NCBI GenBank assembly: GCA_020161535.1
Contig: JAIUNW010000014.1
Span: forward strand, 1-64,000
Reading direction: 5' to 3'
DNA: 64,000 bases
Origin: Bacteroidota bacterium
Lineage (GTDB): Bacteria > Bacteroidota > Bacteroidia > Chitinophagales > Chitinophagaceae
Part shown: piece after piece, positions 32,905-42,463 of the stretch
Numbering within the stretch: the stretch's first letter is position 1
Layout: every line of letters begins with the position of its first letter
Translations under genes and position numbers: made by a program
The notes under the pieces: generated by a model
Databases searched by the model: none
Told to the model about the DNA's origin: nothing
Seen by the model: only the letters and a program-made list of their open reading frames with translations

Positions 32905-33247
32905 GTGCAGAAAATTTACAGTTGCGAACGGCGGCTTAGGCCGAAACATTCACTACTAGTCTTGGACCCATCTTACAGCTAGTTGTGCGTTAATGGAAGC
33001 TGTTAGTTGGTTAAAGTTTAACATTGAATAGCTGTCCCCCCAGTTCTCTTCATGTGTAGATTTGTAGATATTCAAAATCGCTGCCTCATCGCTGATTTAA
33101 CAAATTTGTACCGTAGAAATGTCGTTATGTGGGAACCATTACCCCTGTTAATATCCTCACCCCTTCTGCTAAAATAAGTTTACCGAAAAGCGACAAATCG
33201 TCCTAGGTTTATGGTACCGTAGACGGGCGGTTTTAAAATGATTTGAT
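32905..33247. other. Intergenic stretch without recognised features
   Basis: Between the glnN terminator and the GH127 gene. No frame with coding texture, no tRNA-like fold and no repeat was seen on either strand. It probably carries the promoter of the GH127 gene. Confidence 0.5.
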
Positions 33248-36200
33248 ATGCGTGCTTTCCGAATTTGTTCGAAAATAGTATGGTGCGTTGCTTTTTTAAC
33301 GTGGTGGCATATGCCTGCGCAAGCGCAAAATGGGGACCAGATTCTGGATGGCATCGGCGAAACAGGCATGCTGGCGCGTTATATATGGAATGGCGACCTG
33401 AACGATTGGTCGCGCAATAACCTGCATGGCAGCGCTGTGGCGAATGCGGTGGCATTTGTGAACGACGAACGCTTTGGGAAAGTGCTGATGCTCAATGGAG
33501 AAAAAAACGCATTCATCAGCCTGCCGGGTGGTGCATTGTCTGAACTTGAATCACTTAGTATAACGGGGTGGATTAAAATTCGCACCAAACAAACAGGCCA
33601 GGTATTTTTTGATTTTGGAAAGGATGAGCGGCATCGTTTGTTGGTAGCGCCCGTCGGCTTAGGCAATAGCAGATTGGGCAGTAAAGGAGAAGTCCAGGGT
33701 GCAGGAGCAATGGGCATGCAGAAGGCTGGAAGTGATCAACGTGATGGATTGGAAGTGCTGCTGGCCACCGACAACCTGCAATCAGTCTCCGCGCCTGCCA
33801 TCGATACCAACCAATGGGTGCACCTGGCCCTGGTGATCGATATCCCTTCGAAATCGATCACGGTCTTTGTCAACAGCGTGCCCGTGGCCGAGACGAAAAA
33901 TATTACTATTAATCTCGAAGACATTTTTGGCTCGCAGCCGGCAGAAGAATGTAAACTTTTTATTGGCAGATCGTTGTCGGCCAATGCCACAGCGGCAGTA
34001 CAACCCGCGCAGGGAGTGGCTGCTAAAGAAGTTCCTTCGCAGGGAGTGGCACAACAACAAGTGCCGCTGCAAGCGCTGCTACACGATTTTCGGCTCTATC
34101 GCATTCCGCTAAACAATTCCCAGGTCAGTGCCGTCTTCAATCATGCGCGCAGCAACCTCAACGAAGGCTCGGTGAACACGCGCAAAACCAAACAGGATGA
34201 TAACCTGCCGCGCTTTGCGCCCAACCAACCGCAGCTCTACAACGCGTTCCTGGTTGAAGTGGATGATGTGACGGTAGAAACCAGCATCGGCAATTTGCCG
34301 CGATTACCCGCTTATGTAAACGGGCGTTACCGTGATAATATCAAAGGTCCGAAGGTACGCGTGCTATGGCCCGAAGCCACCGACAACAGTGCCGTGCGCA
34401 AAGTGGGCAACGATACCATCACTGGTCGTGTGCCGGGCACAAGTTTTCAGCCGAAAGCGTTTGTTCGAATCAAAGCGGTGACTGCCAGCAAAGCACCGGT
34501 AGCCAGGCTTGAACCATTTCCGCTGGGGCAAGTAACACTGGGCGATCCTGCGCATGCAGAAAAAATGAGAGCTGGTTTACAAAACGATCCTGCACAAAAA
34601 GCAGGTGCACAGCAAAAAGCAGGCGGGCAGCCATCGCCCTTTATCGAGAACCGCGACAAGTTTATCAACACCCTCGCGGGCACCAACCCCGATGCGTTTC
34701 TCTTTATGTTTCGCGATGCTTTTGGCCAACCACAACCGGAAGGCGCAAAACCACTGGGTGTGTGGGACAGTCGAGACACCAAATTGCGCGGCCATGCCAC
34801 GGGCCATTACCTCAGCGCCATCGCCCAAGCCTATGCAGGCAGTGGCTACGACACTGCACTGCAAGCCAATTTTGCGCAGAAGATGAATTATATGGTGAAC
34901 ACGCTCTATGATTTATCACAGCTTTCGGGCAAGGCGACAAAAACAGGTGGTCCGTCGACCGCTGATCCCAGTAAAGTGCCTACAGGCCCGGGCAAAGATG
35001 GCTATGATTCTGACCTGAGCGAAGCGGGTATTCGACACGATTACTGGAACTGGGGCAAAGGTTTTATCAGTGCCTATCCGCCGGATCAGTTTATTATGTT
35101 GGAGCAGGGCGCGAAATACGGCGGACAAAAAACACAGGTTTGGGCACCGTATTATACGCTGCATAAAATATTGGCGGGTCTATTGGATATATACCAGGTG
35201 AGTGGCAACCAGAAAGCGCTGACCATTGCCAGCGATATGACCAATTGGGTGTATGCCCGTCTCCGTCTGCTACCAACCGATACCCTGGTGAAAATGTGGA
35301 ACACCTATATCGCCGGTGAATTTGGTGGCATGAATGAAGCTGCCGCGCGACTCTACCTGATTACGCAACAACCCAACCATTTAAAAACGGCGATACTGTT
35401 CGACAATATCCGCGTGTTTTTTGGTGATACACAACATTCACAGGGCCTCGCCAAAAATGTAGACCTGTTTCGCGGTTTGCACGCCAACCAACATATTCCG
35501 CAAGTGGTAGGCAGCATAGAAACCTATCGCGCTACGCAAAACCCCGAATATTATCAGGTGGCTGCTAATTTTTGGTACAAAGCAGTGAACGATTATATGT
35601 ATAGCATTGGTGGCGTGGCCGGCGCGCGCCATCCCGCCAATGCAGAATGTTTTGTGGGCGAACCCGGCACTTTGTACGAGAATGGATTTTCGGCCGATGG
35701 CCAAAATGAGACCTGTGCCACTTATAATATGCTGAAGCTGACCAGCGATTTATTTATGTTCGACCAGCAGGCGGCTTATATGGATTATTACGAACGTGCG
35801 CTGTACAACCATATACTCGCTTCGGTGGCGGAGAACAATCCTGCGAATACCTATCACGTGCCGCTGCGGCCAGGTTCCATCAAACAATTTGGCAATCCGA
35901 ATATGAACGGTTTCACCTGTTGCAATGGTACCGCCCTCGAGAGCAACACCAAACTGCAGAATGCCATTTATTTCAAAAGCAGTAATAACCAATCGCTGTA
36001 CGTCAATCTCTATATCGCGTCTACACTAAATTGGAAAGAAAGAAATATCAGTATTACGCAAAGCACGCAGTTTCCGAAGGAAGACCAAACCCGGTTAACC
36101 ATTCATGGCAACGGGCAATTTGACCTGCATGTGCGTGTACCAGGCTGGGCCAGCCATGGGTTTATAGTGCGCATCAATGGTAAAATACAAAAGTTATCGG

Positions 36201-36526
36201 CCCAACCAGGCAGCTACCTGACTTTATCGCGTTATTGGAAAGACGGTGACTTGGTTGAATTGAAAATGCCTTTCTCGTTTCGACTGGAACCGGTGATGGA
36301 CCAGCAAAATATAGCAAGCTTGTTTTATGGTCCGGTTTTGCTGGCAGCGCAGGAAGCAGCACCGCGCAACGACTGGCGCAAGATCACCCTGCAAGCCAGG
36401 GATATCAGCAGCAGCATCAAAGGCGATCCCAAACTCTTACAGTTCACGATTGGGGATGTTGTTTTCAAGCCCTTTTACGAAACCTATGGACGGCATTCGG
36501 TTTACCTGGATGTGACCTTACAGTAA
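33248..36526 (+). CDS. GH127 beta-L-arabinofuranosidase-like enzyme with N-terminal LamG-type domain
   Basis: 1092 residues with a signal peptide ending AQAQ (about 27). Residues ~40-305 form a concanavalin-like (LamG) lectin domain; ~330-425 is an Ig-like segment (VETSIGNLPRLPAYVNGRYR); the catalytic (alpha/alpha)6 domain starts near 470 (FLFMFRDAFG, WDSRDTKLRGHATGHYL). The zinc-cysteine site of GH127 is present: E821-T-C823 in NETCATYN, and C891-C892 in FTCCNGT. In characterised members one of the paired Cys is the nucleophile. The enzyme would remove beta-L-arabinofuranose or related units from plant glycans in the periplasm. A 30-bp duplication inserts two PAQGVA-type repeats into the lectin domain (about 253-272). 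Confidence 0.88.
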   Translation: MRAFRICSKIVWCVAFLTWWHMPAQAQNGDQILDGIGETGMLARYIWNGDLNDWSRNNLHGSAVANAVAFVNDERFGKVLMLNGEKNAFISLPGGALSELESLSITGWIKIRTKQTGQVFFDFGKDERHRLLVAPVGLGNSRLGSKGEVQGAGAMGMQKAGSDQRDGLEVLLATDNLQSVSAPAIDTNQWVHLALVIDIPSKSITVFVNSVPVAETKNITINLEDIFGSQPAEECKLFIGRSLSANATAAVQPAQGVAAKEVPSQGVAQQQVPLQALLHDFRLYRIPLNNSQVSAVFNHARSNLNEGSVNTRKTKQDDNLPRFAPNQPQLYNAFLVEVDDVTVETSIGNLPRLPAYVNGRYRDNIKGPKVRVLWPEATDNSAVRKVGNDTITGRVPGTSFQPKAFVRIKAVTASKAPVARLEPFPLGQVTLGDPAHAEKMRAGLQNDPAQKAGAQQKAGGQPSPFIENRDKFINTLAGTNPDAFLFMFRDAFGQPQPEGAKPLGVWDSRDTKLRGHATGHYLSAIAQAYAGSGYDTALQANFAQKMNYMVNTLYDLSQLSGKATKTGGPSTADPSKVPTGPGKDGYDSDLSEAGIRHDYWNWGKGFISAYPPDQFIMLEQGAKYGGQKTQVWAPYYTLHKILAGLLDIYQVSGNQKALTIASDMTNWVYARLRLLPTDTLVKMWNTYIAGEFGGMNEAAARLYLITQQPNHLKTAILFDNIRVFFGDTQHSQGLAKNVDLFRGLHANQHIPQVVGSIETYRATQNPEYYQVAANFWYKAVNDYMYSIGGVAGARHPANAECFVGEPGTLYENGFSADGQNETCATYNMLKLTSDLFMFDQQAAYMDYYERALYNHILASVAENNPANTYHVPLRPGSIKQFGNPNMNGFTCCNGTALESNTKLQNAIYFKSSNNQSLYVNLYIASTLNWKERNISITQSTQFPKEDQTRLTIHGNGQFDLHVRVPGWASHGFIVRINGKIQKLSAQPGSYLTLSRYWKDGDLVELKMPFSFRLEPVMDQQNIASLFYGPVLLAAQEAAPRNDWRKITLQARDISSSIKGDPKLLQFTIGDVVFKPFYETYGRHSVYLDVTLQ

Positions 36527-36591
36527 CCGGTGGTGCGGAATTCGATCGCAAATCGCTGCAAATACGTCGAACGACCGTATTTCTCCGATAA

Positions 36592-37605
36592 ATGGTACAC
36601 GAAACAGCAATTTTTGCGCGTTTATTAGCAAATGCTATTGACGTGAATACAGTTACCACCAAATCGACACCCGTTGACATCCAGTCGCTTATAGAATTCG
36701 CGCGACAAAAAACGGTTCACCACATCAACCAGGACCGTACCCGCCTGTATTGGCAAATTGGCAAGGTGGTTTCGGAGCGAAAAGCCGCAGCCAGACGCTT
36801 GTTTGGCGACGATAGCCGGGAAATTGCGGAGATCATTGCTGAGATGGATTGCACCGGTTTGGCTGGCTTTGGCGCGCAACAACTCGAAAAATTTTGTCGA
36901 TTTTACCAGGTATTCCCATTTGCAAATGCAGTTTGCGAACAACTTAGCTGGTCGCACTATAAATTGTTGATTCAACTGGAGCCCCGCGAAAAAAGAGAGT
37001 TCTATCTTGAACAAGCCACCCGCCACAACTGGCCTGCCGCTTACTTGCAAAAACAAATTGAGCTTAAATCGTGGGAACGATTGCAGAGAAGTAATAGTCG
37101 CCTCGAAACCCTTCGTAGTTTCAATACCAGCATGTCTCAAGCCGATCCCGTTGCCCAACTTGCTGATATCGACAACCTCTCCTACCTCGGGCTCGACAAC
37201 CTGGCTACCAAAGAAAATACCCAACCCATCTGTCAGGATTCGCTGATCGATTTCTTTTTACAATGTGGAAAGGGTTTCTGCCTCAGTGATCGTCAAACCA
37301 TCGAAACAGATGGCATGGTGCCTGCTGTACAGCTAACTTTTTACAACCGCGCGCTGAATAGCACGGTATTGGTTCGCATCTTGCAAGAAAGAGGTGAGGA
37401 CGATTGGCACCCCCTGCACAATACCATGTTGCAATACGACTCACAGCATAAAAGATCAGACGAGGGCCAGACCATCGGCATCCTGGTTACTAACAGTCAG
37501 GAACAACCGAATGTATCGTACCTGATTCCGGGCGACAATAATAATATCATCAGAGAAATAAAACTCTTCCTGCCGAACGAGGCAGAAATCCTGGCGCAAC
37601 TTTAA
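36592..37605 (+). CDS. DUF1016/YhcG-family protein with a degenerate nuclease site
   Basis: 337 residues. The N-terminal DUF1016 helical domain is well kept: LYWQIGKVVSERK, FGAQQLEKFCRFYQVFP, LSWSHYKLLIQLEPREKREF and the Trp-containing helix YLQKQIELKSWERL. The C-terminal PD-(D/E)XK domain aligns by GKGFCLSDRQ, LTFYNRAL and EGQTIGILVT, but where family members read IDLLFYHR and AIELK this protein has VQLTFYNR and LVRIL. Thus the catalytic Asp, Glu and Lys appear replaced by Gln, Arg and Leu. It is probably not an active nuclease. It lies downstream of the GH127 gene by 65 bases; the start could also be a GTG near 36643. Confidence 0.8.
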   Translation: MVHETAIFARLLANAIDVNTVTTKSTPVDIQSLIEFARQKTVHHINQDRTRLYWQIGKVVSERKAAARRLFGDDSREIAEIIAEMDCTGLAGFGAQQLEKFCRFYQVFPFANAVCEQLSWSHYKLLIQLEPREKREFYLEQATRHNWPAAYLQKQIELKSWERLQRSNSRLETLRSFNTSMSQADPVAQLADIDNLSYLGLDNLATKENTQPICQDSLIDFFLQCGKGFCLSDRQTIETDGMVPAVQLTFYNRALNSTVLVRILQERGEDDWHPLHNTMLQYDSQHKRSDEGQTIGILVTNSQEQPNVSYLIPGDNNNIIREIKLFLPNEAEILAQL

Positions 37606-37612
37606 GCTGTAG

Positions 37613-38419
37613 TTATTTTGCCTGCTGCATGGCCTCTACCATGCGATGTGCAATTTTCTGTAAACCGTCGCTATCCCAATGAATATTCGGGTCTACATAC
37701 GTTGCGCCTTCAATGGAAATAGCCCGCGCACGTTGCAGGCTGTCGGCGGCCGCTACGGCTTTGATATTGCTGTTAAACGGATGGCTGTCGAAAAAATGCG
37801 TTTGCAAGAATAAAATTCGTTGCCCGTAACGTTCCCGAAACGCCTGCCTAAAGGCAGTCAACTGATTGGTAAAATCGGCTGAAGAAGTGCCCCCGTTAAA
37901 ATCATTTATACCAATCGATTGCCAAACCGTGATCCGGTATGGCCGACCCAATTTTTTCAGGCTTGATATAGCCGAGTCCATCCGCTGTTGCAGTTGTACC
38001 CATTGCGCACCGGAGCCTGGTGTGAAGTCGCTCATTTTCCCGCCACTCCAGCCCGCTTTTACAATGTACAAAGGTGTAGAAATGGCTCCCGCTTCGGCTT
38101 CCAACGCAAGCCCTAATTCAAGCCCATGTTTACCATCGGGCACATTTTGCAACAGGTTATTGTTCTTACCAATTTGCAATGGTTCAAAAACCAGGCGCTG
38201 GTTGTTCAGGATAAATACAGTATTGAATGGTTTCAGGGAACGGCCGTTTAGTTTGTCGTTCGATGCCATACCCGACGCATTGCTTTCGCCCTGAATCAGC
38301 ACCAGGTTAAACGTATCAGGCATTGGCCGACTGGCAGCATCAGCGGCCGCATCGGCAGAAGCACCTGAATAACAACTCAAAAACAAAAAACAGCCGCAGG
38401 CTAAAAAAAACAATCGCAT
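37613..38419 (-). CDS. SASA-type carbohydrate esterase lipoprotein
   Basis: 268 residues from the ATG at 38419; the longer frame to 38773 is antisense-like extension into the permease gene. The start MRLFFLACGCFLFLSC is a lipoprotein signal with the lipobox Cys at about residue 16. An SGNH/SASA fold follows: VLIQGESNASGM holds the nucleophile Ser (family GQSNM), KAGWSGGKMSDF the oxyanion Gly region, VWQSIGINDF a later block, and NIHWDSDGLQKIA the C-terminal His. Such enzymes remove acetyl groups from sialic acid or plant polysaccharides. It starts 17 bases after the FtsX permease stop and may be cotranscribed. Confidence 0.8.
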   Translation of the reverse strand: MRLFFLACGCFLFLSCYSGASADAAADAASRPMPDTFNLVLIQGESNASGMASNDKLNGRSLKPFNTVFILNNQRLVFEPLQIGKNNNLLQNVPDGKHGLELGLALEAEAGAISTPLYIVKAGWSGGKMSDFTPGSGAQWVQLQQRMDSAISSLKKLGRPYRITVWQSIGINDFNGGTSSADFTNQLTAFRQAFRERYGQRILFLQTHFFDSHPFNSNIKAVAAADSLQRARAISIEGATYVDPNIHWDSDGLQKIAHRMVEAMQQAK

Positions 38420-38436
38420 GCGCAAAAATATACATT

Positions 38437-40827
38437 CTATTCTGAACGCAAACTCTTTACGGGGTTTGCCAGTGCCGCACGTATCGTTTGCAAACTGATG
38501 GCCAGGAGCGCGAGGGCGGTGAGTATGATGGCTGCATAGAAAAATACGTCTACACCGATGCTGGTTCGATAACTGAAATCCTGCAACCATTTGCGTGCCG
38601 CCAGCCAGGCCAGCGGAACAGCCAACGCAAACGCGATCACCACCAATTGCAGAAAGCTGCGCGTCAGCATCCACACGATACCCGCTACCGATGCACCAAG
38701 CACTTTGCGTACGCCAATTTCTTTGATACGTTGCTGCACGGCAAAGGCAGATAAACCGAGTAGTCCCACGCAAGCAAGTATTATCGCAACCGTTGAAAAC
38801 AGGCTAATGACCTGCGCCGTTTGTTTTTCACTCGCGTACATCGAATTGAATTCATCATCCATAAACCGGTAGTTAAACGGACGATGCGTGTACAAGCCTT
38901 TCCATTTGGATTCCATGAATTGAATGGTTTCCGGTACATGTTTGCCGGAGATGCGCACAACCAGTCGCGAAGCCCAGTTCTCGGGAAACAACACCAACGA
39001 TTGGATGGGGTTATGCAAGGAAGCGAAATGAAAATCTTTCACCACGCCCTTTACTTCACCGGGACGAGAATCGTCGAGATACATTTTTTTACCGATGGCT
39101 TCCTGGGGCGTCCAACCCAGTTCACGGGCTGCCGACTCATTCAGGATAAAATGATAATAGTTCGAATCCTGGTTTTCGTGGGCAATATCAAGCAAATCCT
39201 GCCGACCCAGGTCATTGCCTGCTATCAGTTCAATTTGATTGGCCTTGAGGTAATCGTCATCAATTGGATTCGCATATACATTCAGGTTCACATTTGATGG
39301 CATGGCGGCAGATCGCATACTATAACCACTGGCGATATCAACCGGTGTACTGGCTGTGCTCGATACCACCTGTATGTCAGGGTTCTCTTTGAAACTATTT
39401 TTGAGCAGGTCAATCTTCTCCATCACTTTGCTGTCGATCCTGATCACCACAGATTGTTCCCGGTTATAGCCCATCGCTTTGTGCTGAATAAAGTTGAATT
39501 GTTGCTGGATCACAAAACTGGCAATCAACAAAAAGGCCGAAATGGCAAATTGAAAAACGGTTAGTGATTGTCTGATCATCTTGCCATTATCGGTATGCCG
39601 AAAACTTCCCTTCAACACTTTTACGGGCTGGAAGCCACTCAATATAAGTGCGGGATAAGCACCGGCCAGCAAGGCAATGGCCAATACCAGGCCGATGCCC
39701 GATAATAATATTACGGGTGTCAGTAATTCGCTGAGATGCAAATCGCGCGCGGTTAGCTGGTTGAATGCCGGCAGCAACAGTAACACCATTCCTGTAGCCA
39801 ATAAGAGGGCCAAACTGGCCAGGATAAAAGACTCACCAATGAACTGCGCAAATACTTGCGGGCGCGTAGCACCGGCTACTTTCCGAATGCCCACTTCGCG
39901 CGAGCGTTCGAGCGAACGGGCTGTGCTCATATTGACATAAGTAAAACAAGCGATCAACAAAATAAGCAATGCCATGCCCGAAGCAATATAGATATAACTG
40001 ATATCGGTATTGGGCACAAATGCGTCGTAAGGCGAATAGAGGTGTACGCGATTGAATGGTTCCAAAATAAAATTCACCTGCACATTTGGGTCGTTCATTT
40101 CCTTTTTCATGAAGGCCGGTATCTTGGCCTGCAGGCTGTTGATTGATGTCGGCGATTTCAGCAATAGGTAAGTACGAAAATTTGCATTCCAATAGGTTTC
40201 GCGCTGGTCTTCGTGCAAACTGGAAAAAGATGCAAGCAGGTTGAATCGAATTTGTGAATTGGTTGGGCAATCGGCGGCCACGGCCGTAACGGTATAGGGC
40301 GTTTGTGTAGCACCCACCAGGATGGTTTGGCCCATGGCGGGTTGGTTGCCAAAATATTTTTTAGCGGCTGATTGTGTTATCACCAATTGATTGGGATTGG
40401 CTAGTGCCTGTTTGGGGTCGCCTTCGAGCAAAGGGAATGAACTGAATACGGCAAAAAAGGTAGAATCGGCAAACAGAAAACCAGGGTCTTCAAAAAACTG
40501 GTTGTTGACCTTAATGAGTCCGCCGCTCTCAGAAAAACGAACGCCATTTTCTACTTCCGGAAAATGTTCTTTAAAAGCAGGAAACACTTTCGTGCTGGTA
40601 AAAGTGCCTCGCACCGGTTCGGCATTTCCCATGCTGTATTCCATCACCACCCGGGCAATGCGATCGCCCTTGGCCTGGAACTGATCGAAACTGCGTTCAT
40701 GGTGAATGTACAGGAACATCAGCAGGCAACAAGTGAACGCAATACTCAATCCAGCGAGATTGATCAAGGAAAAGCCTTTGTGTTTCAGTAGGTTTCGCCA
40801 GGCGATGCGCCAATAATTTTTAAGCAT
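38437..40827 (-). CDS. FtsX/MacB-type ABC transporter permease
   Basis: 796 residues in the double-FtsX layout typical of Bacteroidota: TM1 at about 20-41 (FSLINLAGLSIAFTCCLLMF), a MacB-like periplasmic domain, then two sets of three helices (near 280-400 and 680-790). ARSLERSREVGIRKVAGATR and QQRIKEIGVRKVLGASVAG are the duplicated cytoplasmic coupling helices of the FtsX domain. These proteins use an ATPase encoded elsewhere to drive mechanotransmission or export across the envelope; no ATPase gene is adjacent, which is common in this group. Substrate unknown. Confidence 0.92.
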   Translation of the reverse strand: MLKNYWRIAWRNLLKHKGFSLINLAGLSIAFTCCLLMFLYIHHERSFDQFQAKGDRIARVVMEYSMGNAEPVRGTFTSTKVFPAFKEHFPEVENGVRFSESGGLIKVNNQFFEDPGFLFADSTFFAVFSSFPLLEGDPKQALANPNQLVITQSAAKKYFGNQPAMGQTILVGATQTPYTVTAVAADCPTNSQIRFNLLASFSSLHEDQRETYWNANFRTYLLLKSPTSINSLQAKIPAFMKKEMNDPNVQVNFILEPFNRVHLYSPYDAFVPNTDISYIYIASGMALLILLIACFTYVNMSTARSLERSREVGIRKVAGATRPQVFAQFIGESFILASLALLLATGMVLLLLPAFNQLTARDLHLSELLTPVILLSGIGLVLAIALLAGAYPALILSGFQPVKVLKGSFRHTDNGKMIRQSLTVFQFAISAFLLIASFVIQQQFNFIQHKAMGYNREQSVVIRIDSKVMEKIDLLKNSFKENPDIQVVSSTASTPVDIASGYSMRSAAMPSNVNLNVYANPIDDDYLKANQIELIAGNDLGRQDLLDIAHENQDSNYYHFILNESAARELGWTPQEAIGKKMYLDDSRPGEVKGVVKDFHFASLHNPIQSLVLFPENWASRLVVRISGKHVPETIQFMESKWKGLYTHRPFNYRFMDDEFNSMYASEKQTAQVISLFSTVAIILACVGLLGLSAFAVQQRIKEIGVRKVLGASVAGIVWMLTRSFLQLVVIAFALAVPLAWLAARKWLQDFSYRTSIGVDVFFYAAIILTALALLAISLQTIRAALANPVKSLRSE

Positions 40828-40938
40828 GTAAAGCAGTTTATCCGTTCAGTAACGATCGAAATACCAGGCGTAGAACGGATAGGTTCGGCAAAAGTTACGC
40901 CGGGAAATAAGTAAATTACTCCCGCCAAGCTTTGTTAC

Positions 40939-42456
40939 ATGATAAGAATACTCGCCCTTGTATTATCCCTCGTTGTTGTGTGTGGCCTACATGCCCAGAC
41001 AAGTAAACCGAATATTGTTTTTATACTAACCGACGACCATGCTTACCAGGCCATCAGTGCTTACGGCAGTCAGTTGGCACAAACGCCGGGCATCGACCGT
41101 ATTGCGCGCGAGGGCGCGCTCTTCCGAAATTCATTTGTGACCAATTCAATCTGCGGCCCCAGCCGTGCCTGTTTTCTAACCGGCAAGTACAGCCATATCA
41201 ATGGCTATAAAGTGAACGAAAAGACTTTCAATATCAACCAGCCGGTGTTTCCCGAGCAATTGCAGCAAGCGGGCTACCAAACAGCCTGGATTGGCAAGAT
41301 GCACCTCGATTCCATTCCGCACGGATTCGATTATGTGCGGGTATTGTACAGCCAGGGGCATTATTATAACCCGGTATTCATCGACAAACAATACCAACCG
41401 GAGAAGCAATCGGGTTATGTAACGGATATCATCACCCGCTTTTCGACAGATTGGCTGGACCAACGCGATAGCAGCAAACCGTTTTTCCTGGTAGTGGGAC
41501 AAAAAGCCACACACCGCGAGTGGTTGCCGGCCCTGGAAGACCTGGGTGCCTACGACGACAAAGAATTTCCCCTACCGCCCAATTTCTTTGACAATTATAT
41601 TCATCGCGCGGCAGCGGCTGATCAGGACATGACCATTGATAAAACCATGCGGTTAGCCGAAGACCTTAAAGTGCATGTCAATTATGATAAGGCCAATGAT
41701 TACAATCGCATGGATTCCGCACAGCGCCGCATTTTCAAGGCTTATTACGATGGTATCAGCGAAGCTTTTGACGATGCCCACCTCACCGGTGAAGCCCTGT
41801 TGAAATGGAAATACCAACGCTATTTGAAAGATTATTTGTCGACCGCGAAATCACTCGATCGCAATGTAGGTCGACTGCTCGACTACATCGACAGCCATGG
41901 CTTGCGCAACAATACCATTGTGGTGTATGCGTCTGACCAGGGCTTTTATATGGGCGAACACGGCTGGTTCGACAAGCGGTTTATGTATGAAGAATCGCTG
42001 CGTACACCGTTTATGATGCGCTATCCGGGGCATATCAAACCCGGCAGCCAGGTAGATGGTATGGTGCTGAATATCGATTGGGGGCCTACCCTGCTCGACA
42101 TGGCCGGCATTAAACCTGCAGCAGCCATGCAGGGGCAATCTTTCGCGCCCCTGGTTACAGGACATGCAAAAGACATTCGGGATGCGCTCTATTACCATTA
42201 TTATGAGTTTCCGCAACCGCACCATGTACACCCGCATTTCGGCCTGCGCACCAAACAATACAAGCTGATCCGCTTTTACGGGCAATTGAACAGTTGGGAG
42301 TTGTACGACCTCCAGGCCGATCCCCAGGAGATGAAAAACCTAATCCAAGACAAGAAATACGCAAAATTGGTAAAGTCGCTGCGCGCCCAATTGGCGACAT
42401 TAGCAGCGAGGTACCAGGACCAGGAGGTAGTAAACTTACTTGCTGCCGAAAAATAA
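40939..42456 (+). CDS. Secreted type I sulfatase
   Basis: 505 residues with a signal peptide ending GLHAQ (20). The S1 sulfatase signature C72-G-P-S-R is present in NSICGPSRACFLTGKYSH; the Cys is converted to formylglycine by a maturase. Metal-binding D32-D33 (FILTDDHAY) and the later ASDQGFYMGEHG loop are conserved. Members close to this pattern act on sulfated sugars such as GlcNAc-6-sulfate or marine and host glycans; the exact substrate cannot be told. It is followed by a beta-lactamase-fold gene after seven bases, and its neighbours include GH92 and GH127 enzymes. Confidence 0.92.
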   Translation: MIRILALVLSLVVVCGLHAQTSKPNIVFILTDDHAYQAISAYGSQLAQTPGIDRIAREGALFRNSFVTNSICGPSRACFLTGKYSHINGYKVNEKTFNINQPVFPEQLQQAGYQTAWIGKMHLDSIPHGFDYVRVLYSQGHYYNPVFIDKQYQPEKQSGYVTDIITRFSTDWLDQRDSSKPFFLVVGQKATHREWLPALEDLGAYDDKEFPLPPNFFDNYIHRAAAADQDMTIDKTMRLAEDLKVHVNYDKANDYNRMDSAQRRIFKAYYDGISEAFDDAHLTGEALLKWKYQRYLKDYLSTAKSLDRNVGRLLDYIDSHGLRNNTIVVYASDQGFYMGEHGWFDKRFMYEESLRTPFMMRYPGHIKPGSQVDGMVLNIDWGPTLLDMAGIKPAAAMQGQSFAPLVTGHAKDIRDALYYHYYEFPQPHHVHPHFGLRTKQYKLIRFYGQLNSWELYDLQADPQEMKNLIQDKKYAKLVKSLRAQLATLAARYQDQEVVNLLAAEK

Positions 42457-42463
42457 AATTGCT

